Below, piece after piece: positions 44,477 to 52,210 of a stretch of 64,000 nucleotides of DNA (position 1 is its first letter; every line of letters begins with the position of its first letter). The DNA comes from Peptoniphilaceae bacterium (lineage in GTDB: Bacteria; Bacillota; Clostridia; Tissierellales; Peptoniphilaceae): positions 1-64,000 of the forward strand of contig CABJAE010000009.1 of assembly GCA_902363535.1 (NCBI GenBank), in the 5' to 3' direction. Under the pieces are notes generated by a model that saw nothing but the letters and a program-made list of their open reading frames with translations, was not told the origin of the DNA and ran no database searches. Made by a program: the position numbers and the translations under genes.

Positions 44477-44703
44477 AAACCCTCCAAGTTCGGCTATTAT
44501 ACCACGATTTTTTCTCCCTTCGCCGCGAAAAAATCCCCTTGGCGGGAAAATTTCCACAACAAAAAAGCCCGATCCGCCACCGGGGGCGCGTGATCGATAA
44601 AGCCATCATTCACTAATATATAGTATAATTGAAAAATAAGGATGTGCATCGCCCTTTAAAATTTCGTCCCGTCAACTTTTCATGGAACATTCGGAGGTCT
44701 TCG

Positions 44704-45192
44704 ATGAAAAAAAAGATTTTTCTTGCCGGCATCATTCTATCCGCCATCTTATTGATCCTCGTGGAATCTAATCCGAATAAAAGGGTGCGCATGAAAGAGG
44801 TCAGGCAATTTACAGAAACCATGTGCCTGTCCGACGAACATATAAAAGATTTAAAGTTCTACTTTCGAAGGCCCACTTTGAGGGCGGAGATGGTCTATGA
44901 GGGTCCCTTGGAAAAAGAAAAACTGATCTCCATTATGAAGGATTTTAAGGACTTAGTCGATGTGGAATTCATGCAAAAAATCGGCGATAACTATTGGGAC
45001 GGCGCTCGACCCTCCGATTTTGAGTTGTACATTTATTCCGACAAAGATAAAGAGGGAAATGATTACGATTACTTGATTTACAGTCAATACAATAAGACGT
45101 ACAGATCCGATGAAAATCCCGACAATATTGACGGCTATAAGACTTGGACGATCTCCGGCGCAGAAAATGAAGGGGTACTATATAAGGATTAA
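44704..45192 (+). CDS. Small membrane-anchored or secreted protein of unknown function
   Basis: 162 residues from the ATG at 44704, chosen for its CGGAGG Shine-Dalgarno. A basic N-terminus and one hydrophobic stretch (IFLAGIILSAILLILV, residues 5-20) give a signal anchor; there is no lipobox Cys. The remainder is hydrophilic and rich in Asp, Glu, Lys and Tyr (YIYSDKDKEGNDYDYLIYS). No known domain is recognised. It is monocistronic with its own terminator, and its codon use is more A/T-rich than the flanking genes. Confidence 0.7.
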   Translation: MKKKIFLAGIILSAILLILVESNPNKRVRMKEVRQFTETMCLSDEHIKDLKFYFRRPTLRAEMVYEGPLEKEKLISIMKDFKDLVDVEFMQKIGDNYWDGARPSDFELYIYSDKDKEGNDYDYLIYSQYNKTYRSDENPDNIDGYKTWTISGAENEGVLYKD

Positions 45193-45202
45193 ATCGATCA
45201 GA

Positions 45203-45227
45203 ACCACCGCCATCCGGTGGTTTTTTT
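45203..45227 (+). terminator. Terminator of the 44704-45192 gene
   Basis: ACCACCG and CGGTGGT with loop CCATC, followed by TTTTTT. Confidence 0.85.
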
Positions 45228-45244
45228 CATGGAAAAGCACACAA

Positions 45245-45271
45245 AAAAGCCCGACCCCGCAGGATCGGACT
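45245..45271 (-). terminator. Terminator of the acyl-CoA dehydrogenase/flavodiiron operon
   Basis: On the minus strand AGTCCGATCC and GGTCGGGCT (G-T pairs tolerated) form a hairpin followed by TTTTTTG. Confidence 0.8.
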
Positions 45272-45285
45272 TTTTAATCTAAAGT

Positions 45286-46521
45286 TTATGCTTGTGCTTT
45301 TTCTTTTTCTTCCTTGATTTTTTCGAAGGATTCCATAATGGAATCAGCCAAGGCATCCAATTCTTTTTCCGTGGAGTCGTTCAGGGAAGAAGTAACGGTG
45401 ACTTCGCCGCCCAAGGTATCCATGAGTTTCATGTTCTTGTCCAGGAATTCTTCCATGAGGGTACCGGCTTGGGGTGTCCATGTGCCGTTTTCGATAATGC
45501 CGACGGTGCGGTTTTGCAGGTTCAGCATGCGAATTTCGTCCAGGAATTGGTGCATAACGGGATAGATTTCCAGGTTATAGGTTACCGATGCCAAGACGAT
45601 GTGGCTCAGGCGGAAAGCTTCCGATACCAGGTAGCTGACGTGGGTTTTGGACACGTCGTACATGTGGATGTTGGTCATGCCCCGTTCGCAAAGCTTGGTA
45701 GCCAGGCATTGTGCGGCGTATTCCGTGTTGCCGTACATGGAGGCGTAAACCAAGAGCACGCCGTCTTCTTCCGGTTCGTAGCGGGACCATTTGTCGTATT
45801 TTTCGATGAAGTAGCCCAGATCTTCTCTCCAGACCGGTCCGTGCAAGGGGCAGATCATCTTAATGTCGATGGTGCCGGCTTTTTTCAGAAGGTCTTGAAC
45901 GTGGGGGCCGTACTTACCGACGATGTTGGTCAGGTAGCGGCGGGCGTCGTCGATCCAATCGCGATCGAAGTTCACTTCATCGGCAAAGAGCTTGCCGTCC
46001 AATGCGCCGAAGGATCCGAAAGCGTCGGCGGAGAAGAGGACGCCGTTGGTGGTATCGAAGCTGACCATGGCTTCAGGCCAGTGAACCATGGGCGCTGCGA
46101 CCCAGGTAATTTCGTGTTGACCGAAGCTCATGGCGTCTCCTTCGGCTACTTCGATTTCCTTGCCGTCGACGTCAAATCCGAATTGGCGCATCATCATGAA
46201 GGCCCGTTCGTTGGAAATGACTTTGGCGTTGGGGTAGCGAATCAACACTTCGTCCAGGGATGCGGCGTGGTCCGGTTCCAAGTGATTGATGATTACATAG
46301 TCCAGATCTCTGCCGTCCAAGACGTGTTCGATGTTGTTTAAGAATTCCCGGCATACAGCCCAGTCTACCGTATCGAAGAGGACGGTTTTTTCGTCCATGA
46401 GCAGATAGGAGTTGTAGCTGACGCCGCGGGGAATCGGGTGAATATTTTCAAACAGGTGCAGGCGGTGTTCGTTGGCGCCTACCCAGTATAAATCTTCGGT
46501 TACTTTTCTTACGGTATACAT
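45286..46521 (-). CDS. fprA: Flavodiiron protein (A-type flavoprotein, FprA family)
   Basis: 411 residues. A metallo-beta-lactamase-like diiron domain (1-250) is followed by a flavodoxin domain (about 255-400). Diiron ligands are visible in INHLEPDHAASLDEV (HxExDH), MVHWPEAM and CPLHGPVW. The FMN loop is YASMYGNTEYAA (about 259-270). In anaerobes these enzymes reduce O2 to water (some NO to N2O) with electrons from rubredoxin. The gene follows, by 17 bases, an acyl-CoA dehydrogenase that carries its own rubredoxin domain, which is a direct hint at the electron donor. AGGAGGTAAG precedes ATG. Confidence 0.95.
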   Translation of the reverse strand: MYTVRKVTEDLYWVGANEHRLHLFENIHPIPRGVSYNSYLLMDEKTVLFDTVDWAVCREFLNNIEHVLDGRDLDYVIINHLEPDHAASLDEVLIRYPNAKVISNERAFMMMRQFGFDVDGKEIEVAEGDAMSFGQHEITWVAAPMVHWPEAMVSFDTTNGVLFSADAFGSFGALDGKLFADEVNFDRDWIDDARRYLTNIVGKYGPHVQDLLKKAGTIDIKMICPLHGPVWREDLGYFIEKYDKWSRYEPEEDGVLLVYASMYGNTEYAAQCLATKLCERGMTNIHMYDVSKTHVSYLVSEAFRLSHIVLASVTYNLEIYPVMHQFLDEIRMLNLQNRTVGIIENGTWTPQAGTLMEEFLDKNMKLMDTLGGEVTVTSSLNDSTEKELDALADSIMESFEKIKEEKEKAQA

Positions 46522-46538
46522 TACTTACCTCCTAATGC

Positions 46539-48467
46539 TTATTTAAAGGTACGGTCTTCGGGGAAATCGACCTTGATGAAATTGTCTTTTTCTTCGCCGC
46601 ATTTCGGGCAGATGTATTCTTCAGGCAATTTGTCGAAGGGCGTTCCTTCTTCGATTTCGCTTTCTTCGTCGCCGCGTTCGGGATTGTATTCGTAGCCGCA
46701 GCCTTGGCAGACGTAGATGTCGTCCTTCGGTGCAGTCTTTCTCGGTTTGGAACGTTTCATCTTGACCATTTCAGGTGCTTCGCCCTTGCCTTCCGTACCC
46801 AGTGCTTCGATAATCAGAGGCGCAACTTCTTCGATGTCGCCGACGATGCCGTAGTCGCAGTTTTTGAAGATCATGGCGTTGGGGGCATTGTTAATGGCCA
46901 CGATGGTGGCGGCGTCTTTAATGCCCTTCAAGTGTTGGCCGGCACCGGAGATACCGCAGGCTACATAAAGGTTGCCGCGGAATTTTTGACCGGACATACC
47001 GACGTAACGTTCGATAGGAAGAACCTTGTCGGTTTCTGCGACGGGACGGGAAGAACCGATGGCGGCGCCGAATGCGCGTGCCAAATCTTCGGCCAGTTCT
47101 TTGTTTCCGTTAAAGCCTTTACCCATGGAGACCACCCGTTCGGAGTCGACGATGGGCGTCATCAAGTCGATGCCGACGCTGAAGTCGTAACCGTCTTTTT
47201 CCAGAGCGGCGATGAGGTTCTTGACGTTTTCTTCTTGATTGTCGCTGTCGAAAATTTCTTTCTTGCGCACGCCGGTGATGGGGCCTTTGCCCGCTTTCTT
47301 CTTGCCGCCGCCGGAAGAACGTGCGGCCTTGCCGATAATATTGGCTGCGATGACGACGCGTTGAATTTCGTTGGTACCTTCGTAGATGGTGGTAATCTTC
47401 GCATCTCTGTAAGCGCGTTCAACTTCCATGCCCTTCATGAAGCCGCTGCCGCCGTAAATTTGCAGGGCGTCGTTGACCACTTCGAGGGCGATGTCTGAGG
47501 CAAACATCTTCGCTTCAGCTGCTTGGAGGCCATAGCGTTCGCCGTTGGTCTTCATTTCAGCTGCACGATAGACTAAGAGACGTGCGGCGTCGATCTTCGT
47601 GTACATGTCGGCGAGCTTAAAGGAAATGCCTTGATTGGCTGCCAAGGGTTGACCGAATTGAATCCGTTCCTTGGAATAAGCCAGGGCGTGTTCGTAAGCC
47701 CCTTGAGCGATACCTAAAGCTTGTGCGGCGATGCCGATGCGGCCGCCGTCCAAGGTGGCCATGGCGATGTTGAAGCCCTTGCCTTCTTTACCTAAGAGGT
47801 TTTCTTTCGGTACGCGGACATTGTTGAAGTGAAGTTCCGCCGTGGTGGAGGAACGAATGCCCAATTTGTCGTAGTGATCGGAAAAGGTGAAGCCTTCGAA
47901 ATCTTTTTCTACGATAAAGGCACTGATGCCGTGGGTGCCGATGCCCGGTGTGGTAACGGCAAAGACGACGTAAGTGTCTGCGGCAGGCGCATTGGTGATG
48001 AAAATCTTTTGGCCGTTTAAAATGTAGTGATCTCCGTCTAAAACAGCGGTGGTTTCCGTTTCACCGGCGTCGGATCCGGCATTGGTTTCCGTCAAGCCGA
48101 AGGCGCCGAGCTTTTCGCCCTTTGCCAAGGGAAGCAGATATTTTTGTTTTTGCTCTTCCGTTCCGAAGTGATCGATGGGATAAGTACCCAAGGAGGTGTG
48201 CGCCGATAAAATAACGCCGACGCCGCCATCCACGCGAGCCAGTTCTTCTACGGCAATGGCGTAGGAAATGACATCGGCTCCTGCGCCGCCGTATTCTTCG
48301 GCGGTGGGAAGACCCATAATGCCTAAATCAGCCATTTGGGCGACGATATCTTCCGGGAATTTGTTTTCGCGGTCAAGCTCAAAAGCGACCGGTGCGACAA
48401 CGGTTTCCGCGAACTCGCGAACTTTCTTTCTAAGCGCCTCGTGCGCTTCATTGGTTTTAAATAACAT
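46539..48467 (-). CDS. Triple fusion: acyl-CoA dehydrogenase - ETF-alpha FAD domain - rubredoxin
   Basis: 642 residues from the ATG at 48467 (MLFKTNEAHEALRKK), preceded by AAGGAGGAA. Residues 1-380 are a Bcd-like acyl-CoA dehydrogenase (FGLTETNAGSDAG, FITNAPAADTYVV, and the catalytic Glu in TTIYEGTNEIQR). A basic linker (SSGGGKKKAGKG) follows. Residues about 405-560 match the C-terminal FAD-binding domain of ETF-alpha (ERYVGMSGQKF, NLYVACGISGAGQHLKGIKD, DYGIVGDIEEVAPLI); the ETF-alpha N-terminal domain is absent. Residues 582-642 are a rubredoxin with CxxC at 587-590 and 620-623. No etfB is in the window. By inference electrons pass from the dehydrogenase FAD to the ETF FAD and on to rubredoxin, then to the adjacent flavodiiron protein. 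It is the only acyl-CoA dehydrogenase here. Confidence 0.95.
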   Translation of the reverse strand: MLFKTNEAHEALRKKVREFAETVVAPVAFELDRENKFPEDIVAQMADLGIMGLPTAEEYGGAGADVISYAIAVEELARVDGGVGVILSAHTSLGTYPIDHFGTEEQKQKYLLPLAKGEKLGAFGLTETNAGSDAGETETTAVLDGDHYILNGQKIFITNAPAADTYVVFAVTTPGIGTHGISAFIVEKDFEGFTFSDHYDKLGIRSSTTAELHFNNVRVPKENLLGKEGKGFNIAMATLDGGRIGIAAQALGIAQGAYEHALAYSKERIQFGQPLAANQGISFKLADMYTKIDAARLLVYRAAEMKTNGERYGLQAAEAKMFASDIALEVVNDALQIYGGSGFMKGMEVERAYRDAKITTIYEGTNEIQRVVIAANIIGKAARSSGGGKKKAGKGPITGVRKKEIFDSDNQEENVKNLIAALEKDGYDFSVGIDLMTPIVDSERVVSMGKGFNGNKELAEDLARAFGAAIGSSRPVAETDKVLPIERYVGMSGQKFRGNLYVACGISGAGQHLKGIKDAATIVAINNAPNAMIFKNCDYGIVGDIEEVAPLIIEALGTEGKGEAPEMVKMKRSKPRKTAPKDDIYVCQGCGYEYNPERGDEESEIEEGTPFDKLPEEYICPKCGEEKDNFIKVDFPEDRTFK

Positions 48468-48561
48468 ATTTCCTCCTTGCAATCAATGACAGAGACGACA
48501 ATGGATACGAACGGCCGAGAATAAGCCGGTACAGAAAACTGCACCTCTTGTGTATAGTTTT

Positions 48562-48590
48562 ACTATAGCACAGGCTTTTACCGTTGTAAA
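48562..48590 (-). promoter_or_regulatory. Promoter of the acyl-CoA dehydrogenase fusion/fprA operon
   Basis: On the minus strand TTTACA (48590-48585) and TATAGT (48567-48562) have a 17-base spacer, about 95 bases before the start codon. Confidence 0.7.
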
Positions 48591-49007
48591 GGCATTCCAC
48601 CTTTTGTTTTTTCGAAAAAATACAAAATTTCCCGATTATTTTCGCCCGTTCCCAAATCATGTATTAAGAAGTTACCCCACGACCTTGAATTTAAGCGGTC
48701 TTTTTTATAAAAACCGCGGAATCCGAAGACAAAAAGAAAACTTTTTCTCGAAGGCGCCCCATTTATTATTTCCCTTTTTTCACTTCATAAATACAAAATC
48801 CATCGTTCGGAAAAAATTTATCGACATTGTACTTTGCATTTTTCCCTTAATTTACGTGATTATTACCCATTTTTTATTTATTATTTTGTCGACCTTATTA
48901 TTTCTCCCGAAAAGTAAATTTTCCGTTTTTCCCCTTCCCTTTTTGCCTTTCGCCGTCTATAATAAAAATTAATTGAAAAGATAATAACGATTCAGGAGGT
49001 TCTTCAC
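48591..49007. other. A/T-rich intergenic region with the ldh promoter
   Basis: About 415 bases, very A/T-rich, without a gene I can support. TATAAT at 48958-48963 and AGGAGG before the ATG serve ldh; the -35 is weak. A hairpin at 48695-48717 (GCGGT ... ACCGC with inner T/A pairing) stands alone and could be an operator or an orphan terminator. Confidence 0.55.
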
Positions 49008-49976
49008 ATGAGCAATATGATTCAAAACCCGAACGCAAAAGTAATTCTCGTCGGCGACGGTTCCGTCGGCTCTTCCTTCGCATTCGCCATGACCTTAAAG
49101 GGCCTGGGCCGCGAACTGGGCATCATCGACGTGAACACGAGAAAGGCCCAAGGCGACGCCATGGACTTAACCGCCGCCTTGACCTACAACTCCGCAAAAA
49201 CCATTTACGCCGCCGAATACAGCGACTGCTCCGATGCGGACATCGTCGTACTTACCGCAGGCGCACCCCAAAAACCCGGCGAAACCCGCTTGGACCTCGT
49301 TCACAAGAACCTGGCCATCGTGAAAGATGTCGTGGAACAAATCATGGAATCCGGCTTCAACGGCATCTTCCTCGTCGCCGCCAACCCGGTGGACATCTTG
49401 ACCTACGCCGTACTCAAAATCTCCGGCTTCCCGAAAGAACGCGTTATCTCTTCCGGTACGTCCTTAGACTCCGCTCGCTTCTGCGACGAAATCGCTCGCT
49501 ACCTGGATCTTGATCCCCGCGACGTTTCCGCCAGCATCATGGGCGAACACGGCGACACCTCCTTCCCCTTATGGAGCCAAGCTTCCATCGGCGGCCGCCA
49601 CATCGACGAATGGCTCGCCGACAAAACCGATGACATCGAAGGAGCCAAGAAGAAAATCTACACCGACGTTCGCGACAAGGCTTACCACATTATCGACGCC
49701 AAAGGCGCGACCTACTATGGCGTCGCCACGGTCCTTGCAAAGATCTGCCGCATCATTATCGAAGACTCCCACTCCATTATTACCGTGGGCGCTTACCTTG
49801 AAGGCGAATACGGCTGCGAAGACATCTACATGGGCACCCCCGTCGTTCTGAGCCGAAGCGGCATCCAAAAAGTAATCGAAGTTCCCTTGAACGAAAAGGA
49901 ACAAGAACAAATGCAAACTTCCTACAAGGCATTGAAGGAAGTTCAAGACCAAGGCATGGCAAAGCTCGGTTTCTAA
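49008..49976 (+). CDS. ldh: L-lactate dehydrogenase
   Basis: 322 residues. It reduces pyruvate to L-lactate with NADH. The Rossmann motif ILVGDGSVGSSFAFAM is at about residues 14-29. APQKPGETRLDLV carries the substrate-loop Arg, NPVDILTY the conserved Asn, GTSLDSARF the Arg-containing helix, and MGEHGDTSFP the catalytic His (about 181). These favour lactate over malate dehydrogenase. The gene is divergent from the acyl-CoA dehydrogenase operon and ends in a strong terminator. Rex control is plausible from family knowledge. Confidence 0.97.
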   Translation: MSNMIQNPNAKVILVGDGSVGSSFAFAMTLKGLGRELGIIDVNTRKAQGDAMDLTAALTYNSAKTIYAAEYSDCSDADIVVLTAGAPQKPGETRLDLVHKNLAIVKDVVEQIMESGFNGIFLVAANPVDILTYAVLKISGFPKERVISSGTSLDSARFCDEIARYLDLDPRDVSASIMGEHGDTSFPLWSQASIGGRHIDEWLADKTDDIEGAKKKIYTDVRDKAYHIIDAKGATYYGVATVLAKICRIIIEDSHSIITVGAYLEGEYGCEDIYMGTPVVLSRSGIQKVIEVPLNEKEQEQMQTSYKALKEVQDQGMAKLGF

Positions 49977-50010
49977 TCGAGCCACATACGACTCCTTAGA
50001 AAATGAAAAA

Positions 50011-50033
50011 GCGTCCCGCGGGGCGCTTTTTTT
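50011..50033 (+). terminator. Terminator of ldh
   Basis: GCGTCCC and GGGGCGC form a tight hairpin preceded by A and followed by seven T. Confidence 0.85.
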
Positions 50034-50045
50034 ATATTAAAAATC

Positions 50046-50072
50046 AAAAAACGAGCACCGAATGATGCCCGT
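50046..50072 (-). terminator. Terminator of the glycogen operon
   Basis: On the minus strand ACGGGCA and TGCTCGT pair around TCATTCGG, followed by TTTTTTG, 12 bases past the pullulanase stop. Confidence 0.75.
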
Positions 50073-50083
50073 TTATTCGACTT

Positions 50084-52210
50084 CTATTCTATTACAATGA
50101 AGCTTTTCCCAGGGACAATGGCTTCGTGAAGTGCCTCCTCGGTTTTTCCTTTTTCGCCGAAGATGATTTTGTATTCTCTTTCATCCAAGCCCTTTATCTC
50201 TTTCGCCTCGTCGGTGCCGTTGACGGCAAAGATGCGGCCTTCATTTTTTATAAGGATAAATCCCGCCTCTTCGCCCAAAATTTCGTGTCGAGAAAGATCC
50301 GTCTTGTGCCGGAGCTCGATAAGATCTTTGACATAACTCGCCAAACTTTTTTTCGCAAGAAGTTCTTCCCAATGAAGGGCCACGGCGGATGCGGGGCCGT
50401 TGTAGGGATTTTCTTTGTAGCGGCGACGCAGGTATTCGTCGCCTTCTGTGAAGAGCACGGGGCCCGGGGTTAAGAGGAGCACGGCGAAGGCCAGCTTGGC
50501 GACCCGCTCTTTATCTTCTTCCGATGCGTCCATGGCCTCGTCCAGAAAGTCCCCGAGGACGAGGTCGTCGTGGCAGGAGAAGTAGGCCAGGTTGTTTGCG
50601 TGCTTGCCGCCCCCCGAAAGGGCGCTCATGAGGTGATCTTGGGCGGAAAAATCGCCGCCGATCCAGCCCATGGTCTTTGAAAAGCTGTCGCCTCTCAAGC
50701 CGTTTCGGTAATCGTCGTCGAAAAAGGCCGTGGCCCTATCCTCGGTCTTCAACCGCAGGGATTCGTCCAGTGCGCTTTCAGCGGCCATCCAGGGCTCGCC
50801 GTAGAGAAGGGCATTGGGATTTCTTTCGTAGACGGCGTCCTCGATTTCGGCCATGGTCTCGTCGTCCATCAGGCCGCAAAGATCGAAGCGAAAGCCGTCC
50901 ACGCCGAGTTTTTGAAAGTACTCGATGCTGTCTAAAATCAGTTTTCTCATGTGGGGCTCTTCCGTGGCCACTTCCGTGCCCGTGCCGCTGCCGTTTGAAA
51001 GTGTGCCGTCTTCGAAGCGGCGCACGGCATAAGGATTTAAGCGGGCCACGGAGGATTTTTCTCCCAGGTACAAATGATTGTACACCACGTCCATGACGAC
51101 GCCGATGCCGGCGGCGTGGGCGGCGCGAATCAGCTCCCCAAAGCCCGTGAGGGCCGATGCGGGATCGGCGGAGTTTTCGGCATAGCTGTTTTCGAGGGCG
51201 AAGTAGTGGTCGGGATCGTAGCCCCAATTGTAATTGGCCTCGTCTCGTTTCGATTCGGCCTCTTCGAAGACCGTGAGGTAATTGTGCACGGGCATGAGGT
51301 GGATGTAGTCCACGCCGAGATTTTTCAAATGATCGAAGCCCACCGGCGTACCCTCAACGGTTATGGAATCCGCCAGGGCGCAGAAGGTGCCCGGCGAAGC
51401 CTCTGTCTCCAGCTCGTAGGTAAAGTCCTTTACGTGAAGTTCGTAGATCACGGGATGTTCTTTCTTCTCCACGTAGTCCTCGGAGAAATAGCTTTCGATG
51501 CCGTCGAAGGCGTAGCCCCGCCTGCCGTTCAGCGAAAGGGCCTTGGCATAGGGATCCACGAATTCTTCTTCGCCGTCGCCGAAATTGTAGTAGACAGGGA
51601 GGCGCGCCATGGGAATCTGGACGTAAAAGGTGTCTTCCCGCTTTTCCATGGAGATGCGGATCCGGTCCATGGTAAATTCATCCTCGTAAAGGTAGAGGGC
51701 CATGGCTTCTTTTTCCGGGGCGTAGACGTGAAATTCGTAGCCCACGTCGGGGGCCTCCTCTTCTTCTTTTCTGAAGCGCCGCAGGTCGCGGAAAAGATTC
51801 ACATCTTTTACCACTGAAGCCCCCATGGCCGCCATAGCCGCCGCCCGATAGGGATCGTCCGTAAGGTAAATATCCGGCAGCACATCTTCCGGCACGACTT
51901 TTATTTTGTGCCCGGCGGCAAGATCCCGATTGATCTCTTCATCTTCCGCCCCTTCCGCCGCCACGACCACGTCGGGCACGTCCAGAGTGGGACGCTTTTT
52001 CAGGGCATCGTAGAGAGCGCGGGCGCTTTTTTTCAGGCTCTCGATTTTTTCCTCATCGCAGCCGACCACGACGGCCTCGGGATTGGGATAACCCCATTCT
52101 TTTTTTCGAATCCCTTGCCGCTTTTCGGCGAGCCGGGCCTTTAACTTTTCCACGTCACTTTTTATGGCTTTTTCGATTTTCCGCGCCAGGGCATCTTCCA
52201 GGGCACTCAT
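50084..52210 (-). CDS. Pullulanase-type alpha-1,6-glucosidase (GH13) with an unusual N-terminal extension
   Basis: 708 residues from the ATG at 52210, which overlaps the glgA stop (ATGA). It debranches glycogen or alpha-glucan. A CBM48-like beta domain spans about 155-260 (YEFHVYAPEKEAMALYLYED). The GH13 barrel has YNWGYDPDHYFALE (pullulanase signature), VVMDVVYNHLY (region I), GFRFDLCGLMD with the nucleophile Asp (region II), LLYGEPWMA with the acid Glu (region III) and YFSCHDDLVLGD (region IV). Residues 1-150 match nothing I recognise: a basic helical start (residues 8-40), then VPDVVVAAEGAEDEEIN and a Rossmann-like alternation. It is the last gene of the nine-gene string and would free branches for the glycogen cycle. 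Confidence 0.92.
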   Translation of the reverse strand: MSALEDALARKIEKAIKSDVEKLKARLAEKRQGIRKKEWGYPNPEAVVVGCDEEKIESLKKSARALYDALKKRPTLDVPDVVVAAEGAEDEEINRDLAAGHKIKVVPEDVLPDIYLTDDPYRAAAMAAMGASVVKDVNLFRDLRRFRKEEEEAPDVGYEFHVYAPEKEAMALYLYEDEFTMDRIRISMEKREDTFYVQIPMARLPVYYNFGDGEEEFVDPYAKALSLNGRRGYAFDGIESYFSEDYVEKKEHPVIYELHVKDFTYELETEASPGTFCALADSITVEGTPVGFDHLKNLGVDYIHLMPVHNYLTVFEEAESKRDEANYNWGYDPDHYFALENSYAENSADPASALTGFGELIRAAHAAGIGVVMDVVYNHLYLGEKSSVARLNPYAVRRFEDGTLSNGSGTGTEVATEEPHMRKLILDSIEYFQKLGVDGFRFDLCGLMDDETMAEIEDAVYERNPNALLYGEPWMAAESALDESLRLKTEDRATAFFDDDYRNGLRGDSFSKTMGWIGGDFSAQDHLMSALSGGGKHANNLAYFSCHDDLVLGDFLDEAMDASEEDKERVAKLAFAVLLLTPGPVLFTEGDEYLRRRYKENPYNGPASAVALHWEELLAKKSLASYVKDLIELRHKTDLSRHEILGEEAGFILIKNEGRIFAVNGTDEAKEIKGLDEREYKIIFGEKGKTEEALHEAIVPGKSFIVIE

